A DNA stretch of 64,000 nt from Hydractinia symbiolongicarpus (taxonomy: Eukaryota > Cnidaria > Hydrozoa > Anthoathecata > Hydractiniidae), in the NCBI RefSeq assembly GCF_029227915.1, contig NC_079880.1, positions 1,552,001 through 1,616,000 of the forward strand, read 5' to 3'. Shown piece after piece: positions 62,801 to 64,000 of the stretch. Under the pieces are notes generated by a model, which saw only the letters and a program-made list of their open reading frames with translations, ran no database searches and was not told where the DNA came from. The position numbers were made by a program, and so were the translations under genes. Positions within the stretch are counted from its first letter, which is position 1; every line of letters starts with the position of its first letter.

Positions 62801-64000
62801 ACAAGTCTTATGCGTTTTAGTGGTGAAAAAATAATTTAAAAAATCGTTCTGGAAATGAGTTTACTCCCTGGGTACTATCTTTGTATACTTTTGACTATAC
62901 GGGCCAAGCCCGGGATTTACGGGAAATCTCGGGTTTTTGTTAGCCGGCGATTAAACCTCTTTCATTAAGCGTCTCATCAAAAATGAAAACATTTTTGAAA
63001 ACTACAAGTCTCATGCGTTTTAGTGGTGAAAATTAATTTAAAATATCGTTTGGGAAATGAGTTTACTCCCTGGGTACTTTCTTTGTATACTTTTGACTAT
63101 ACGGGCCGAGTCCGGGATTTACTGGAAGACGCGGGTTTTCGTTTGCCGGCAATTAAACTTCTTTTATTCAGCGTCTCATCAAAAATGAAAACATTTTAAA
63201 AAACTACAAGTCTCATGCGTTTTAGTGGTGAAAAAAAATTTATAAAATCGTTCGGGAAATGAGTTTACTCCCTGGGTACCTTCTTTGTATACTTTTGACT
63301 ATACGGGACGAGTCCGGGATTTACAGGAACTCGCGGATTTTCGTTTGCCGGCGATTAAACTTCTTTTATTCAGCGTCTCATCAAAAATGAAAATATTTTT
63401 AAATACTACAAGTCTCATGGGCTTTAGTGGTAAAATAATAATTTAAAAAATCGTTCGGGAAATGAGTTTACACCCTGGGTACTTTCTTTGTATACTTTTG
63501 ACTATACGGGCCGAGTCCGGGATTTACGGGAAATCGCAGGTTTTCGTTTGCCGGCGATTAAACTTCTTTTATTCAGCGTCTCATCAAAAATGAAAATATT
63601 TTTAAATACTACAAGTCTCATGGGCTTTAGTGGTGAAATAATAATTTAAAAAATCGTTCGGGAAATGAGTTTACACCCCGGGTTCTTTCTTTGTATACTT
63701 TTGACTATACGGGCCGAGTCCGAGAGTTACGGGAAATCGCAGGTTTTCGTTTGCCGGCGATTAAACTTCTTTTATTCAGCGTCTCATCAAAAATGAAAAC
63801 ATTTTTGAAAACTACAAGTCTCATGCGTTTTAGTGGTGAAAAAAAAATTTAAAAAATCGTTCCGGAAATGAGTTTACTCCCTGGAAACTTTCTTTGTATA
63901 CATTCGACTATACGGGCCATGCCCGGGATTTACGGGAAATCGCGGGATTTCGTTTGCCGGCGATTAAACCTCTTTTATTAAGCGTCTCATCAAAAATGAA
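59800..64000 (+). repeat. Satellite block 15: 10-monomer higher-order repeat (about 2,028 bp), just over two copies
   Basis: The GTTCCGGAAATGAG monomer with CCCTGGAAACTTTC occurs at about 59,804, 61,831 and 63,859, spacings of 2,027 and 2,028 bp. Private variants repeat in both units: AAAATTAATTTAAA, CCCTGGACACTTTC, ACACCCCGGGT, GGGCTGAGTCCGGGATTTGC, GTTAGCCGGCG, ACTGGAAGACGCGGG, CTGGGTACCTTC and TTTTAAATACTAC. The units are nearly identical. One visible difference is GTAAACATTCG and GGGCAAATGCCC near 61.87 kb against GTATACATTCG and GGGCCATGCCC at 59.84 and 63.90 kb. The extra base there fuses two incidental reverse-strand frames. Confidence 0.88.

Larger units (their letters stand above)
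1..64000 (+). repeat. 203-bp satellite DNA array, head-to-tail, interrupted only by two retroelement copies
   Basis: The whole window is one tandem satellite. A typical unit is 28,045-28,247, exactly 203 bp from one ATCGTTCGGG to the next. Landmarks in order are GAAATGAGTTTACTCCCTGG, GTATAC, a G/C-rich core with CCGGG, TTACGGG and GCCGGCG, then GCGTCTCATC, an A/T-rich hairpin segment, CTACAAGTCTCATG and AATAATTTAAA. Counted by hand this unit is about 38% GC with 12 CpG. All monomers I read have the same orientation. Most are 201-204 bp; a few have 1-bp indels, and one pair carries a 12-bp duplication. Excluding the two 2.57-kb insertions, about 290 monomers fit. Sequences this uniform are typical of heterochromatic or centromeric satellites; the chromosomal position here is inferred. 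No match to a named satellite family was recognised. Confidence 0.97.

Noticed and set aside
1-64000. CRISPR array or prokaryotic repeat
   Set aside because: The 203-bp units are contiguous with no unique spacers, and the only protein is a eukaryotic LINE reverse transcriptase.

Overview
This window is a eukaryotic tandem-satellite array. Apart from two copies of one retrotransposon fragment, all 64 kb is a single AT-rich satellite of about 203 bp (about 38% GC by hand count on a typical monomer). Monomers are head-to-tail, and every one I read lies in the same orientation. Roughly 290 monomers fit in the window. I see no unique-sequence host gene, no rRNA or tRNA, no CRISPR and no prokaryotic signal. 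The 60-105 codon open frames that recur in the array are by-products of the monomer: 203 is not a multiple of 3, the frames end at the TAA in the AT-rich part of each unit, and they give the same peptide on every pass. They are not annotated as genes.

The host is probably an invertebrate animal. The only recognisable protein is a reverse transcriptase of the Jockey/CR1/L2-like non-LTR group, whose closest look-alikes from memory are elements of cnidarians and other aquatic invertebrates. That is an impression, not a search result. The context (long, homogeneous, higher-order satellite with a young retroelement inside) suits pericentromeric, centromeric or other constitutive heterochromatin.

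Layout, with approximate boundaries. 1-4.55 kb: mixed monomers. 4.55-8.2 kb: a 5-monomer higher-order repeat (about 1,013 bp). 8.2-11.7 kb: mixed 3-, 5- and 6-monomer spacings. 11.7-14.25 kb: a tract repeated at 7 monomers (1,420 bp). 14.25-15.9 kb: 2- and 3-monomer alternation. 15.9-21.1 kb: 3- and 5-monomer repeats. 21.1-25.8 kb: nearly three copies of an 8-monomer unit (1,625 bp). 25.8-33.5 kb: shuffled derivatives of the same types. 33.5-37.4 kb: a 12-monomer offset (2,436 bp). 37.4-40.6 kb: an 8-monomer offset. 40.6-44.8 kb: a second, independent 12-monomer repeat (2,436 bp). 45.0-48.75 kb: a 13-monomer offset (2,651 bp, including a 12-bp internal duplication). 48.86-59.06 kb: a 5,818-bp unit that carries the retroelement. 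59.8-64.0 kb: a 10-monomer repeat (about 2,028 bp), just over two copies.

The retroelement copies (50,641-53,207 and 56,459-59,025) are 5'-truncated at the same base, sit in the same place in the monomer and differ at only four bases that I found. One insertion was therefore copied together with its satellite surroundings. The element has been absorbed into the higher-order repeat and is now amplified by the array's own recombination. Each copy keeps an open frame of 817 codons with all reverse-transcriptase catalytic residues, but lacks ORF1 and the N-terminal part of the endonuclease.
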